Below, in pieces: positions 42,219 to 51,698 of a stretch of DNA of 64,000 nt. Source of the DNA: Mycoplasmatota bacterium (GTDB lineage Bacteria; Bacillota_I; Bacilli_A; Acholeplasmatales; Acholeplasmataceae); NCBI GenBank assembly GCA_024650045.1, contig JANKMU010000002.1, forward strand, positions 42,061 to 106,060. The letters are read 5' to 3'. Under the pieces are notes generated by a model. That model had not been told where the DNA came from. It ran no database searches and saw only the letters and a program-made list of their open reading frames with translations. Both the position numbers and the translations under genes were made by a program. Each line of letters begins with the position of its first letter. Position 1 is the stretch's first letter.

Positions 42219-44044
42219 TGAATCTAACAGACATCAAGGACCCTGGCTTTCTAAAAAACTTAAATCATAAAGAACTTAAGGCGTTAGCAAACGAAATACG
42301 CTTGTTTTTAATTGACTCCATTTCTAAGACAGGTGGTCATTTAAGTTCGAACCTTGGTACTGTAGAACTCATTATTGCCCTACATTATGTATTCAATAGT
42401 CCTGAAGATGTTTTTGTATTTGATGTTGGACATCAAGCTTATACACATAAAATATTAACAGGAAGAATTAATCAATTTGATACCTTAAGACAAACAAATG
42501 GTTTATCTGGATATATCAACTATGAAGAATCTGTTCATGATCAATGGGAAAGCGGTCATGCAGGCACTGCATTATCTGCTTTATTAGGTGTTTTATATGC
42601 GAAAAACATAAAAAATGAACCCGGTGAAGGTATCGCGATTATTGGCGATGCATCGGTAACCAATGGTATGGCTTTCGAAGCACTTAACTTATTAGGAAGT
42701 GATCATAACACCAAAGGTATTGTTATCTTAAATGATAATGAAATGAGTATCTCTAAAAGTGTTGGATCGATTTCTAAAGCATTAACGAAGTTTAGATCCA
42801 TGAAGGTTGTTATTAAGTGGAAACGGATATGGCAAAGTATTTTACCTCGTTTTGTTTTATCTTTTTTAAGTCGTGTAAAGCGTGGACTTAGAGGATTCTT
42901 CCAAAGACAGAATATCTTTGAAGATTTAGGTTATATGTATGTAGGACCGATTGATGGACATGACTTAAAAGGTTTGATTTATAATCTTAAGCGTATCCAA
43001 AAGATAAAGAAATCTGTTGTATTGCATATTATTACTGAAAAAGGTAAGGGACATATTGAAGCTGAAAACGACAAAGTCGGAACTTATCATGGTGTGTCTA
43101 AACCTTCAAATTCTAAAAAGATAGGCATTTCTTGGAGTGAACTTATTAGTTTAAATATGATTGAACTCCAAAAACATAAAAAAACATTTGTTGTTATGCC
43201 AGCGATGGAAGTTGGTGCTAAATTTAATGCATTTGCACAACAATTTGAAGATAGATATTTAGATGTAGGTATCGCAGAAGAACATGCAGCAACCATGGCA
43301 GCATCACTTGCACACCAAGGTATTCCTGTATTCTTACCGTTATATGCAACATTTGCTCAAAGAGCTTTTGATCAAATCTTAAATGATATCGCAAGAAGTA
43401 ATCATCATGTCGTCTTTGGAATTGATCGTGCAGGTATCGTAGGTGAAGATGGATCAACACATCAAGGTTTGTTTGATGTTTCAATGTTTTATCTAATGCC
43501 TAATATGGTTATTACCATGCCATATGATGCAAAAGAAGCTAGTGAACTTCTCTATTATGGCTTTATGTTGCAAAATAAGCCTTTCGTGATTAGATATCCT
43601 AGAGGCACTGTCTTATTCGATAAAGAAAAAGATGTGATATCCTTTAATGAGATTAAACCCGAATGGAAAATCCATGAAAATGGATCGAAATTACAAATGA
43701 TTAGTTATGGTCCTAGTCTTGATTTATTAAAACGTGTTAATCAAGAATTAAAACTTGGTGCACAAATTGTAAATGCAAGATTTATTAAACCGATGGATGA
43801 AAAAATGTTGCATGAACTATGCAAAACAAATGATCCAATCTTTGTATATGAAGAACTTGCAAATACAGGATCTCTTTATCCTCAAATACTGAAATTTATG
43901 GCGATGCATAGTTATCACAATAAAATCACCTCAATGTCAATTACAGATCAAGTTGTTGAACATGGACATTACCTGGATATGCTTACTAAGTATAATATGG
44001 ATCAAAAAGCGATTATTAAACATATAAAGGAATTTTTAAAATGA
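42218..44044 (+). CDS. dxs: 1-deoxy-D-xylulose-5-phosphate synthase
   Basis: A 608-residue thiamine-diphosphate enzyme, first step of the MEP isoprenoid pathway. Thiamine motif Gly-Asp-Ala-Ser...Asn-Asp-Asn-Glu-Met-Ser-Ile near residue 145-175, and the transketolase-like Asp-Arg-Ala-Gly-Ile-Val-Gly-Glu-Asp-Gly near 408. A little shorter than the usual 620-630. It overlaps tlyA by four bases. In many Firmicutes ispA lies between xseB and dxs; here it is missing. Confidence 0.95.
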   Translation: MNLTDIKDPGFLKNLNHKELKALANEIRLFLIDSISKTGGHLSSNLGTVELIIALHYVFNSPEDVFVFDVGHQAYTHKILTGRINQFDTLRQTNGLSGYINYEESVHDQWESGHAGTALSALLGVLYAKNIKNEPGEGIAIIGDASVTNGMAFEALNLLGSDHNTKGIVILNDNEMSISKSVGSISKALTKFRSMKVVIKWKRIWQSILPRFVLSFLSRVKRGLRGFFQRQNIFEDLGYMYVGPIDGHDLKGLIYNLKRIQKIKKSVVLHIITEKGKGHIEAENDKVGTYHGVSKPSNSKKIGISWSELISLNMIELQKHKKTFVVMPAMEVGAKFNAFAQQFEDRYLDVGIAEEHAATMAASLAHQGIPVFLPLYATFAQRAFDQILNDIARSNHHVVFGIDRAGIVGEDGSTHQGLFDVSMFYLMPNMVITMPYDAKEASELLYYGFMLQNKPFVIRYPRGTVLFDKEKDVISFNEIKPEWKIHENGSKLQMISYGPSLDLLKRVNQELKLGAQIVNARFIKPMDEKMLHELCKTNDPIFVYEELANTGSLYPQILKFMAMHSYHNKITSMSITDQVVEHGHYLDMLTKYNMDQKAIIKHIKEFLK

Positions 44045-44781
44045 GATTGGATCACTATCTTGTTGAAAAAAACTTAGCTAAATCAAGAAGTAAGGCCACG
44101 GATCTCATCAAACGTGGTCTTGTTTTAGTTGATGATGAAGTTATTTTAAAAACAGGATATGAAATCAGTGATCAAAACGTTGATGTTTTAGAAAATGAAC
44201 AGTTTGTTAGCCGTGCTGGTGAAAAATTGAAAAAAGCTTTGTTGGATTTCAATATTGACCTTCATGGTAAAATCGTCATTGATATAGGTTCATCAACAGG
44301 TGGGTTTACCGATTGTGCACTTCAACATGGAGCAAAGGAAGTTTATGCCTATGATGTAGGAACAAATCAAATGGATAAAAATCTTAAAAAAGATTCTAGA
44401 ATTCATTTATTTGAAGGAACAAATATCTTAGATGTAGATTTACCTAATTCAGATATTATTTTAATTGATGTATCTTTTACTTCCATTAAACCAATACTTA
44501 AACATCTTCAAGCTTTTGAAGGTGAAATGGTTGCATTAATAAAACCACAGTTTGAAGCTGGTCATATCCACTTCAAACAAGGTGTCTTAAAGGATTTTAA
44601 AAAACATAAAGAAATTCTAACATCTGTATTAGAAGAAGCAAGATCTTTAGGTTTTTCGATCTATGATTTAAAAAAATCCGGTTTAAAAGGTAAACAAGGC
44701 AACCAAGAATATGTTTTATATATTCAAAATACAAAAAATGAACAAAATATAAAGACATTAGTAGGAGATGTTTTATGCTAA
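44041..44781 (+). CDS. tlyA: TlyA-family rRNA methyltransferase (S4 plus FtsJ-like domain)
   Basis: A 246-residue protein. Residues 1-60 form an S4 RNA-binding domain (Arg-Leu-Asp-His-Tyr-Leu). The methyltransferase domain has the SAM motif Gly-Ser-Ser-Thr-Gly-Gly-Phe-Thr-Asp near residues 82-90 and Lys-Pro-Gln-Phe-Glu near 168. Such proteins methylate rRNA 2'-O positions; some are called hemolysin A. It overlaps dxs and recN. Confidence 0.9.
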   Translation: MRLDHYLVEKNLAKSRSKATDLIKRGLVLVDDEVILKTGYEISDQNVDVLENEQFVSRAGEKLKKALLDFNIDLHGKIVIDIGSSTGGFTDCALQHGAKEVYAYDVGTNQMDKNLKKDSRIHLFEGTNILDVDLPNSDIILIDVSFTSIKPILKHLQAFEGEMVALIKPQFEAGHIHFKQGVLKDFKKHKEILTSVLEEARSLGFSIYDLKKSGLKGKQGNQEYVLYIQNTKNEQNIKTLVGDVLC

Positions 44782-46424
44782 AAGCACTGCATGTTAAAAA
44801 TTTTGCATTAATTGATGACCTAGAAATGAATTTTGATAGTGGACTTACTGCATTAACTGGAGAGACAGGAGCAGGTAAATCGATCATTATGGAATCACTT
44901 CAACTCCTTTTTGGTAAACGTAGTGATGCACAAATGATTCGCCATGGTGAAAATAAAGCTTATGTCCATGGTCTTTTTGAGTTAAACCAAGTACAGCAAG
45001 AACTTCTTGAGTTGCCTAAAACCATTGATGTTGAACGAGAAATCGATTTAAATGGTCGTCATACGATGCGCATTAATGATCAAATCACGACATTAGCTAG
45101 ACTAAAAGAAGTGATGAACACCATTGGTAGTATCCATTCACAAAATGAGACAATGAATCTATTTGATAAATCGTTTTATTTAACTTTCATTGATCAAGTA
45201 GATCAAAAGAATGTTGATCAACTTCTCAATCAATACTTAATTGATCGTAGTCATTACTTATCCAAGAAAAAACATTTTGAATCTCTTAAAGATAAGAAAA
45301 ATCAAAGTATCGAAAAACAGTCTTTTTTAGAATATCAAGTTAAAGAGTTAAAAGGATATAATCTAGAACCTGATGAAAAAGAAGTTTTAGAAGACAAAAT
45401 AGAAAAACTAAAAAATCATGACAAGATTATGAATCAACTCAGAATGGCATATCAACAACTAGATAACGAACTGTTTCAAATCGATCAAGTTTATGAAGCA
45501 GGACGTGCCTTAGAAAAAATATCAAATCTTGATTCCGAATATAAAGAGATGAGCGAAAGACTCATTTCAGCATTTTATGATTTAGATGATGTTAAATCAA
45601 AAGTCTATCAAACCATTGAAGGACTTGATTTTGATGAAGAAGCATTCAATGCGATGCAAGAAAGAAGTTTTGAACTTATCAAAATAGAACAAAAGTATCA
45701 AAAACCAATCAATGAAGTCATTGATTACTTAAAAGAAATAGAAGAAGAATTACATCTTATAACCGATTATGATGCCTATATCGAGAGTTCATCTCAAGAA
45801 GTAAAAAAAGCCTTCCAAAAGGCTTATGAGAGTGGTTTAAAGTTATCTAAGTTAAGATCTAAGCTTGCTTTACAGTTGTCCAAAGATGTTTTAATCGAAT
45901 TAAAAGACTTAGATTTAGATAAATCAGTATTTAATATAGAGTTTGAAGCACAAGATCAAAATGATATCCAACTTTATGAAACAGGTCTTGACCAAGTTGA
46001 GTTTTATATATCACTAAATGAAGGAGAACCTGTAAAACCTTTAGCAAAAGTCGCAAGCGGTGGTGAACGTGCTCGTTTTATGTTCGCTTTAAAGAGTATT
46101 TATGCTAAAGCAAATAAACTATCCTTACTTATTTTAGATGAAATAGATATTGGAATTAGTGGAAAGACTGCAGCAAAAGTTGCTATTAAGATGAATATAT
46201 TAAGTCAAATGATGCAATTACTTGTAATAACTCACCTTCCACAGGTTGCTGCTAGAGCAGATCATCACTACGGTATTACTAAGATTAAAGAAAAAGACCG
46301 CATGGTCACAAGAATTCAAAAGTTAAATGAAGATGAACGTATTGAGATGATTGCATTGATGCTATCAGATGAAAAACTTTCACATTTCGCGATTGAACAA
46401 GCGAAAATGCTCTTAAAAAAATAA
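44775..46424 (+). CDS. recN: DNA repair protein RecN
   Basis: A 549-residue SMC-like ATPase. Walker A Gly-Glu-Thr-Gly-Ala-Gly-Lys-Ser lies near residue 30, a long coiled coil fills the middle, and the C-terminal part has the signature Ala-Ser-Gly-Gly-Glu and Walker B Leu-Ile-Leu-Asp-Glu-Ile-Asp. It overlaps tlyA by 7 bases. The last gene of the block; a weak hairpin follows. Confidence 0.95.
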   Translation: MLKALHVKNFALIDDLEMNFDSGLTALTGETGAGKSIIMESLQLLFGKRSDAQMIRHGENKAYVHGLFELNQVQQELLELPKTIDVEREIDLNGRHTMRINDQITTLARLKEVMNTIGSIHSQNETMNLFDKSFYLTFIDQVDQKNVDQLLNQYLIDRSHYLSKKKHFESLKDKKNQSIEKQSFLEYQVKELKGYNLEPDEKEVLEDKIEKLKNHDKIMNQLRMAYQQLDNELFQIDQVYEAGRALEKISNLDSEYKEMSERLISAFYDLDDVKSKVYQTIEGLDFDEEAFNAMQERSFELIKIEQKYQKPINEVIDYLKEIEEELHLITDYDAYIESSSQEVKKAFQKAYESGLKLSKLRSKLALQLSKDVLIELKDLDLDKSVFNIEFEAQDQNDIQLYETGLDQVEFYISLNEGEPVKPLAKVASGGERARFMFALKSIYAKANKLSLLILDEIDIGISGKTAAKVAIKMNILSQMMQLLVITHLPQVAARADHHYGITKIKEKDRMVTRIQKLNEDERIEMIALMLSDEKLSHFAIEQAKMLLKK

Positions 46425-46425
46425 A

Positions 46426-46444
46426 AAAAGCCATTTAAGCTTTT
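46426..46444. terminator. Weak bidirectional hairpin between recN and a small gene
   Basis: AAAAGC (46426-46431) pairs with GCTTTT (46439-46444), 6 base pairs with a 7-base loop. T-rich DNA flanks it on both strands, so it may end both convergent genes. Confidence 0.45.
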
Positions 46445-46448
46445 CTTA

Positions 46449-46631
46449 TTATGCATTACCATGAATTAGCGCTAAAACGAAACTTAATATAACTAAACCA
46501 ACCATACCAAATACAATAATCCACACAATAGCTTTACCCCACCATGTTTCAGTTGGATTTTGATAATGTTTCTTTTTGGGTGCTGTTTCTTTGCTTTCTG
46601 TTTTCTTCTTCGTTGCTTGTTGTTTTGCCAT
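46449..46631 (-). CDS. Small single-helix membrane protein, unknown function
   Basis: A 60-residue protein. Residues 1-25 are Lys/Thr/Glu-rich and residues 33-55 form one membrane helix. The RBS AGGTGA precedes ATG. It stands alone between recN (convergent) and the polymerase gene (divergent). Short charged-plus-one-helix proteins of this type are common in low-GC Gram-positives; I cannot name a function. Confidence 0.65.
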   Translation of the reverse strand: MAKQQATKKKTESKETAPKKKHYQNPTETWWGKAIVWIIVFGMVGLVILSFVLALIHGNA

Positions 46632-46698
46632 GATTTCACCTCATTTAAGTAATCATTGATATTATACTATAAATTAAGTTTTAAAGAAAGGGGTTTGT

Positions 46699-47886
46699 AT
46701 GAAAAAAGACATTAAAATAATCTTTCATATTGACCTCAATGCGTTCTTTGCAAGTTGTGCTATGATTAAAGACCCTTATTTGAAAGATAAGGTTTTTGTC
46801 GTTGGTGGTAGCTCAACAGCAAGAAGAGGAGTAGTGTCAACCGCATCTTATCCAGCACGCAAACTAGGGATTCATAGTGCGATGAATATTAATGATGCCT
46901 TAAATATTTATCCTAAGTTGATTATCGTACCTACTGAATTTAGTTTATATCAAAAATATTCAAAGTTGTTTTTCTCTTACTTGAAACAATTTTCCAATAT
47001 AATTTTAGCTGGATCGATCGATGAAGCATATGTCGATATGACAGAAGCATCTACTAAAACACATCCACTTGAACTTGCTAAGCAAATTCAAGATGGATTA
47101 ATGGAAACACATGGTCTACCTTGTTCTATTGGGATTGCTTCAACATTATTTTTAGCAAAAATGGCTTCAGATATGCAAAAACCGTTGGGGATTACTGTTT
47201 TGAGAAAAAAAGATATTGTCGATAAGCTTTTTTCATTACCGATTCAAGATATGTATGGCATCGGTAAAAAAACATATCCTAAACTGATTAGCTTGGGTGT
47301 TAAGACCATTGGTGATTTTACTAAAGATGAATATAAAAAAGATATTTTAGAAGTCATGAGTGAATCTTCTTATCTATCTTATCTTGATCATATCTTAGGT
47401 AGAAGTAGTGATGTCATTGATCCTAGAAAGTACGCAATACCAAAATCAATAAGTAATGAAACGACTCTAAATTACAATATGGATCAAAGTGAAGCAATAT
47501 TTAAAGTCATTGAAGAACTATTAGAGCAAACACATGAACGACTAGTCTCAGAAGAATTAGTTGCAAAAACTGTAGGTATAAGAATTAAAGATGCTAGTTT
47601 TGAGATGATGAACCGTAGTTTTACGTTTAATGAACACATAGACGAATACGCTTTGTTTTATGAAGCAGTAGATAGCTTATTTGAAGAAAATTACAATAAC
47701 GAACCTGTTCGTCTTGTTGGTGTTTTTTTGAGCCAAATTGTTCAAAAAAAGGATTTGAAGAAAGATTATAATTTATTTACTTATCAAGAAATGACGAAAC
47801 GTGAAGAAAATCTATATAAAGTGATTTCTGATTTGAACCAAAAATATCCTAAAAGCATTACTAAAGGAACAAAAAAGACATCATAA
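46699..47886 (+). CDS. dinB: Y-family DNA polymerase IV
   Basis: A 395-residue translesion polymerase. Palm motifs: Asp-Leu-Asn-Ala-Phe-Phe-Ala-Ser near residues 11-18 and Gly-Ser-Ile-Asp-Glu-Ala-Tyr near 101-107, which hold the catalytic acids. A helix-hairpin-helix (Met-Tyr-Gly-Ile-Gly-Lys-Lys-Thr) and little-finger domain follow. The RBS AAAGGGG precedes ATG. Its 3' end overlaps the convergent ispH by 6 bases. Confidence 0.92.
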   Translation: MKKDIKIIFHIDLNAFFASCAMIKDPYLKDKVFVVGGSSTARRGVVSTASYPARKLGIHSAMNINDALNIYPKLIIVPTEFSLYQKYSKLFFSYLKQFSNIILAGSIDEAYVDMTEASTKTHPLELAKQIQDGLMETHGLPCSIGIASTLFLAKMASDMQKPLGITVLRKKDIVDKLFSLPIQDMYGIGKKTYPKLISLGVKTIGDFTKDEYKKDILEVMSESSYLSYLDHILGRSSDVIDPRKYAIPKSISNETTLNYNMDQSEAIFKVIEELLEQTHERLVSEELVAKTVGIRIKDASFEMMNRSFTFNEHIDEYALFYEAVDSLFEENYNNEPVRLVGVFLSQIVQKKDLKKDYNLFTYQEMTKREENLYKVISDLNQKYPKSITKGTKKTS

Positions 47887-48810
47887 GATGTCTAATATGT
47901 CTAATTTTGATTCATGATCCCATGTTTTGGGGTCATCTTTTTTATATTGTTTTAAGAAGTTGATAACTTCTTCAGTAACAACAGTTGGGGTTGATGCTCC
48001 TGATGTTACACTAACACTTTCAATGCCATTTAACCATTCTAAATTAATATCTTCAACACCATTAATTAAGTAACTAGGAATGTTTTGATAATGATTACCA
48101 ACAAATGCAAGTTTATTTGAGTTTGAACTCTTTTCATCTCCAACAACGAGCATTAAATCAACTTTTTCTTGATTCTTAACAGCTTCTTGTCTAACGGTTG
48201 TTGCATTACAGATTTCATTATCAAATAAGTAATTGGGATACTTAGACTCTAAAATTTTCAAGACTGAATCAATATCATATAGACTTAGTGTTGTTTGATT
48301 TGTTACAAATACTTTCTTATCTTTTAGTTCGTTTGGAAGAAGCAGTGCATCTTTCTCATCTTCAACAAAATAGATTTTAGGATCGATATCTAAGATTGCT
48401 TCAGGTTCTGGATGATTTCTATGTCCAATATAAATAATCTCATAACCTTCAGCTAATTTTTCTTTAACTGCTTTATGAACCTTATAAACATCGCGACAAG
48501 TCGCATTTAAATAGGTTAACCCTTTCTCTTTTGCACGCTCAATGACTAAATCAGAAATACCATGCGCAGTAAAAATAACTGTTCCTTGATCGACTTGTTC
48601 TAGCATTTCAAGTCTTGTTTTTCCTTTTTGGTCTAAACTAATCACACCAAATTCTTTAAAAGCTTTGGTAATTTTTTGATTATGTACAATTTGACCTAAA
48701 ACATAAATAGGTCTTGGGTACGATTCAGTTTTTATAACCTTTTTTACGATTGCAAGGGCATTTAAAACGCCGTGGCAATAGCCTCTAGGTGTTAAATCTA
48801 TTACTTTCAT
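47881..48810 (-). CDS. ispH: 4-hydroxy-3-methylbut-2-enyl diphosphate reductase
   Basis: A 309-residue iron-sulfur enzyme, last step of the MEP pathway, making IPP and DMAPP. The three cluster Cys are visible in Gly-Tyr-Cys-His-Gly-Val (residue 12), Asn-Ala-Thr-Cys-Arg-Asp and Asn-Glu-Ile-Cys-Asn-Ala-Thr. The proton-relay Glu motif Asn-Gln-Thr-Thr-Leu-Ser also occurs. RBS GGTGATGAC precedes ATG. With dxs at 42218 it shows that this organism uses the MEP route. Confidence 0.94.
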   Translation of the reverse strand: MKVIDLTPRGYCHGVLNALAIVKKVIKTESYPRPIYVLGQIVHNQKITKAFKEFGVISLDQKGKTRLEMLEQVDQGTVIFTAHGISDLVIERAKEKGLTYLNATCRDVYKVHKAVKEKLAEGYEIIYIGHRNHPEPEAILDIDPKIYFVEDEKDALLLPNELKDKKVFVTNQTTLSLYDIDSVLKILESKYPNYLFDNEICNATTVRQEAVKNQEKVDLMLVVGDEKSSNSNKLAFVGNHYQNIPSYLINGVEDINLEWLNGIESVSVTSGASTPTVVTEEVINFLKQYKKDDPKTWDHESKLDILDIL

Positions 48811-48905
48811 GTCATCACCATTTCTATTATACTAAAATTATAACCTATTATGCTGATTTTTTTACTTTAGATGCCTTTTGATGTTATAATACAACTGGTG
48901 ATTTG

Positions 48906-50147
48906 ATGTATATAAAAGACAAATTAAAACAACTTGGTTTTGAAAAAACGACACCTATTCAAGATGGTGTTTTTAAGGCTATATCTAGTAAAAAGCATTT
49001 AGTAGGGCTTGCACCAACTGGAACAGGTAAGACACATGCATATTTGTTGCCAATCCTTGCGAATCTTGATTTTAATAAACAAGAAGTCCAAGTTGTCATT
49101 TGTGTACCTACAAATGAACTTGTCATTCAAGTTGAGAAGATGCTTAAAGAAATTGAAAAAGATATTCGTGTTAAGGCATATTATGGTGGTTCCGATAAGC
49201 AAAGAGAAAAAGAATGGTTGGAAAGACATCAGCCACAAATTGTTATTGCTACACCTCAGAGATTAAATGAATTTGTTGTTGAGTTCAATATTTTAAAGAT
49301 TCAAACAGCGAAATATTTTGTTTTAGATGAAGCAGATATGATGTTTGATTATGATTTTTTATCTTTAATTGATTCGATTTTACCTGCTATGTATCGTGCA
49401 AAATACTTATTATTTTCAGCAACCATTTATCCAGGTATGGAACCCTTTATCCAAAAGTACTTTGGAAGCTATGATTTTATTGATACAACAAAAAAACATG
49501 TATTAGATATTGAATATCAATTAATTAATATCAAATTTAACGATCGACTTGAAGCATTGAATCAAGTGATTGAACATATTAATCCTTATCTATGTTTTAT
49601 CTTTGTTAGTAAAAAAGAAAATCAAGAAGCAGTCTATCAAAGCTTATTAGAAAATAATAAGTCAGTGATTAACATTAACGCCACTTTAGGCGTTAAAGCA
49701 AGAAAGAAAATAATAGAAGACATTAATTTATTGAAATATCAATATGTTGTAACATCAGATCTAGCAGCAAGAGGTCTAGATTTTAAGATCTCTCATGTTA
49801 TACATTATGATTTACCGCATCACTTAGAATTTTTTATGCATAGAAGTGGTCGAACAGGTAGAATGTATGATAGTGGAGTAGTTATAACATTTATGAGTGT
49901 TCATGACCATCGTAAAATTGAAAAACTAAAAGAAAAAGGAATCCCTTTTAAAAACTATATTTTAACAAAAGAAGGCATTACTAAAGTATTAAAGAAACCG
50001 AATACCATATCAGAAGAAGAAAGAAATGCAATTAAAAAAATTAAAAAACCGAAAAAAGTAACACCTAACTATAAAAAGAAAAACGCTCTTAAAATAAAAA
50101 AGGCGAAACAAGAAATTAGGAGGAAACAATATGCTAAAGATCGGTAG
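48906..50147 (+). CDS. DEAD-box RNA helicase (CshB-like)
   Basis: A 413-residue helicase. Motif I Ala-Pro-Thr-Gly-Thr-Gly-Lys-Thr near residue 37, Asp-Glu-Ala-Asp near 142, Ser-Ala-Thr near 171, and the C-terminal His-Arg-Ser-Gly-Arg-Thr-Gly-Arg near 309. The C-terminus is Lys/Arg-rich, for RNA binding. I chose ATG 48906, five bases after GGTG; a TTG at 48903 sits too close to the RBS. It overlaps nfo by 17 bases. RNA unwinding in ribosome or mRNA metabolism is expected. Confidence 0.9.
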   Translation: MYIKDKLKQLGFEKTTPIQDGVFKAISSKKHLVGLAPTGTGKTHAYLLPILANLDFNKQEVQVVICVPTNELVIQVEKMLKEIEKDIRVKAYYGGSDKQREKEWLERHQPQIVIATPQRLNEFVVEFNILKIQTAKYFVLDEADMMFDYDFLSLIDSILPAMYRAKYLLFSATIYPGMEPFIQKYFGSYDFIDTTKKHVLDIEYQLINIKFNDRLEALNQVIEHINPYLCFIFVSKKENQEAVYQSLLENNKSVININATLGVKARKKIIEDINLLKYQYVVTSDLAARGLDFKISHVIHYDLPHHLEFFMHRSGRTGRMYDSGVVITFMSVHDHRKIEKLKEKGIPFKNYILTKEGITKVLKKPNTISEEERNAIKKIKKPKKVTPNYKKKNALKIKKAKQEIRRKQYAKDR

Positions 50148-51024
50148 TCATGTTTCAATGTCTGGTGATGATATGTATCTTGGATCAATTAAAGAAGCAT
50201 TAAGTTATCATGCTAATGCTTTAATGATTTATACAGGTGCACCACAAAACACAAGACGTAAAAATTTAGAGGATATGAAAATTCAAGAAGCGATAACATT
50301 TATGAAAGAAAATGATTTAGATTTCGATAATGTCGTTGTGCATGCACCATATATTATAAATTTAGGAAACCCAGATCCTGAGAGAAGAGCATTTGCAGTT
50401 TCTTTTTTAACTGAAGAAGTTAAAAGAACAGCAGCAATGCAAGTCAAACAAATCGTCTTACATCCAGGTAGTGCTGTTGGTGGTGACCGTAGGTTAGCAA
50501 CGATTTGGATTGCTGAAGGTATTAAGGAAGTTATACTTAATACAAAAGAATTAGATGTAAAAATTGCATTAGAAACCATGGCTGGTAAAGGAAATGAAAT
50601 TGGTAAGACTTTTGAAGAGTTAAAAGAAATTATTGATTTAGTTGACGAACCATCAAGAGTTAGTGTTTGTTTTGATACATGCCATACACATGATGCAGGT
50701 TATGAAATCAAAGATAACTTTGATGAGGTTATTAAGCATTTTGATGAAGTCATCGGCAAATCATATATTTCTGTATTTCATGTTAATGATTCAAAAAATC
50801 CAATGGGTGCAGCTAAAGATAGACATGAAAACTTTGGATTTGGCTATTTAGGATTTGATGCACTTATCAAAGTGATCTATCATCCTGACTTTAAAGATGT
50901 ACCTAAAATCTTAGAAACCCCTTATGTTGAAGGCAACCCTCCATATAAAGAAGAAATCGAAATGATTAAAACGATGACGTTTGACCCAACTATGGTTGAA
51001 AAATTAAAACAGAAAAATGGATAA
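50131..51024 (+). CDS. nfo: Endonuclease IV (AP endonuclease)
   Basis: A 297-residue TIM-barrel zinc nuclease that cuts DNA at abasic sites. Zinc-ligand segments: Val-Val-His-Ala-Pro-Tyr, Leu-His-Pro-Gly-Ser, Leu-Glu-Thr-Met-Ala-Gly-Lys, Cys-Phe-Asp-Thr-Cys-His and Phe-His-Val-Asn-Asp-Ser, and Leu-Glu-Thr-Pro near the end. RBS AGGAGG. It overlaps the AlkD-like gene by 8 bases, joining two base-excision repair functions. Confidence 0.95.
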   Translation: MLKIGSHVSMSGDDMYLGSIKEALSYHANALMIYTGAPQNTRRKNLEDMKIQEAITFMKENDLDFDNVVVHAPYIINLGNPDPERRAFAVSFLTEEVKRTAAMQVKQIVLHPGSAVGGDRRLATIWIAEGIKEVILNTKELDVKIALETMAGKGNEIGKTFEELKEIIDLVDEPSRVSVCFDTCHTHDAGYEIKDNFDEVIKHFDEVIGKSYISVFHVNDSKNPMGAAKDRHENFGFGYLGFDALIKVIYHPDFKDVPKILETPYVEGNPPYKEEIEMIKTMTFDPTMVEKLKQKNG

Positions 51025-51676
51025 AGCATATATCGTTTCAGTTCTGAAAAAAGAACTTGATCAGTTAAGTCCAAAAACAACACCTAAAGTTCGAGCAATA
51101 TCCCAAAAACATTATCCGCATATCAAAGATTTACCTTTAGATAAACTTTTTGAGCTTTGTGAAGCATTTTTAGAAGAAAGACGATGGGATTTAGGTGTTA
51201 TAGCTTATGACTTTGCATATCGCAAAAGAAAACTTTATAGTCTAGATACATTTAAGGTTTTTGAATCATGGTTATTTAAGTATATAAATGATTGGGGAAA
51301 TTGTGATGATTTTACAACGCATGCATTTGGTTATTTGATTCATGATTATCCTGAGTTATCGTATCAGATAGTTGAATGGACAAAACATGAGAAGTTTGCA
51401 GTTAGAAGAGCTGCAGCAACCGTCTTAATCGTCCCTATTAAAAAACATAATCAAAAAATCATCAGTCCTTTTGTCATTTCTGACTTATTGATGCACGATG
51501 ATCATTACTTAGTATTAAAAGGTTATGGATGGATGTTAAAGATATATTTATCTACACATCAAGAAGATGTTATTCAATATTTGAAGAAAAATCGAGATCA
51601 TATGCCAAGCATATCGTTTAGATACGCGATAGAAAAACTAAGTAGAGATGAGAAGATGAAATACTTCAATTTATAA
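51017..51676 (+). CDS. AlkD-like DNA alkylation repair protein
   Basis: A 219-residue HEAT-like helical-repeat protein. Trp-Gly-Asn-Cys-Asp-Asp-Phe near residue 93 and Phe-Ala-Val-Arg-Arg-Ala-Ala near 127 are the DNA-facing motifs of the AlkD family, and Lys-Gly-Tyr-Gly-Trp-Met-Leu-Lys follows near 169. Members remove bulky alkylated bases, giving the abasic sites that Nfo cuts. It overlaps nfo and ends at a bidirectional terminator. Confidence 0.85.
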   Translation: MDKAYIVSVLKKELDQLSPKTTPKVRAISQKHYPHIKDLPLDKLFELCEAFLEERRWDLGVIAYDFAYRKRKLYSLDTFKVFESWLFKYINDWGNCDDFTTHAFGYLIHDYPELSYQIVEWTKHEKFAVRRAAATVLIVPIKKHNQKIISPFVISDLLMHDDHYLVLKGYGWMLKIYLSTHQEDVIQYLKKNRDHMPSISFRYAIEKLSRDEKMKYFNL

Positions 51677-51677
51677 A

Positions 51678-51698
51678 AAAAAGGACTTGGTCCTTTTT
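51678..51698. terminator. Bidirectional terminator between alkD-like gene and glgA
   Basis: AAAAAGGAC (51678-51686) and GTCCTTTTT (51690-51698) flank a three-base loop, with T on both strands. The last bases overlap the glgA stop codon. Confidence 0.8.
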
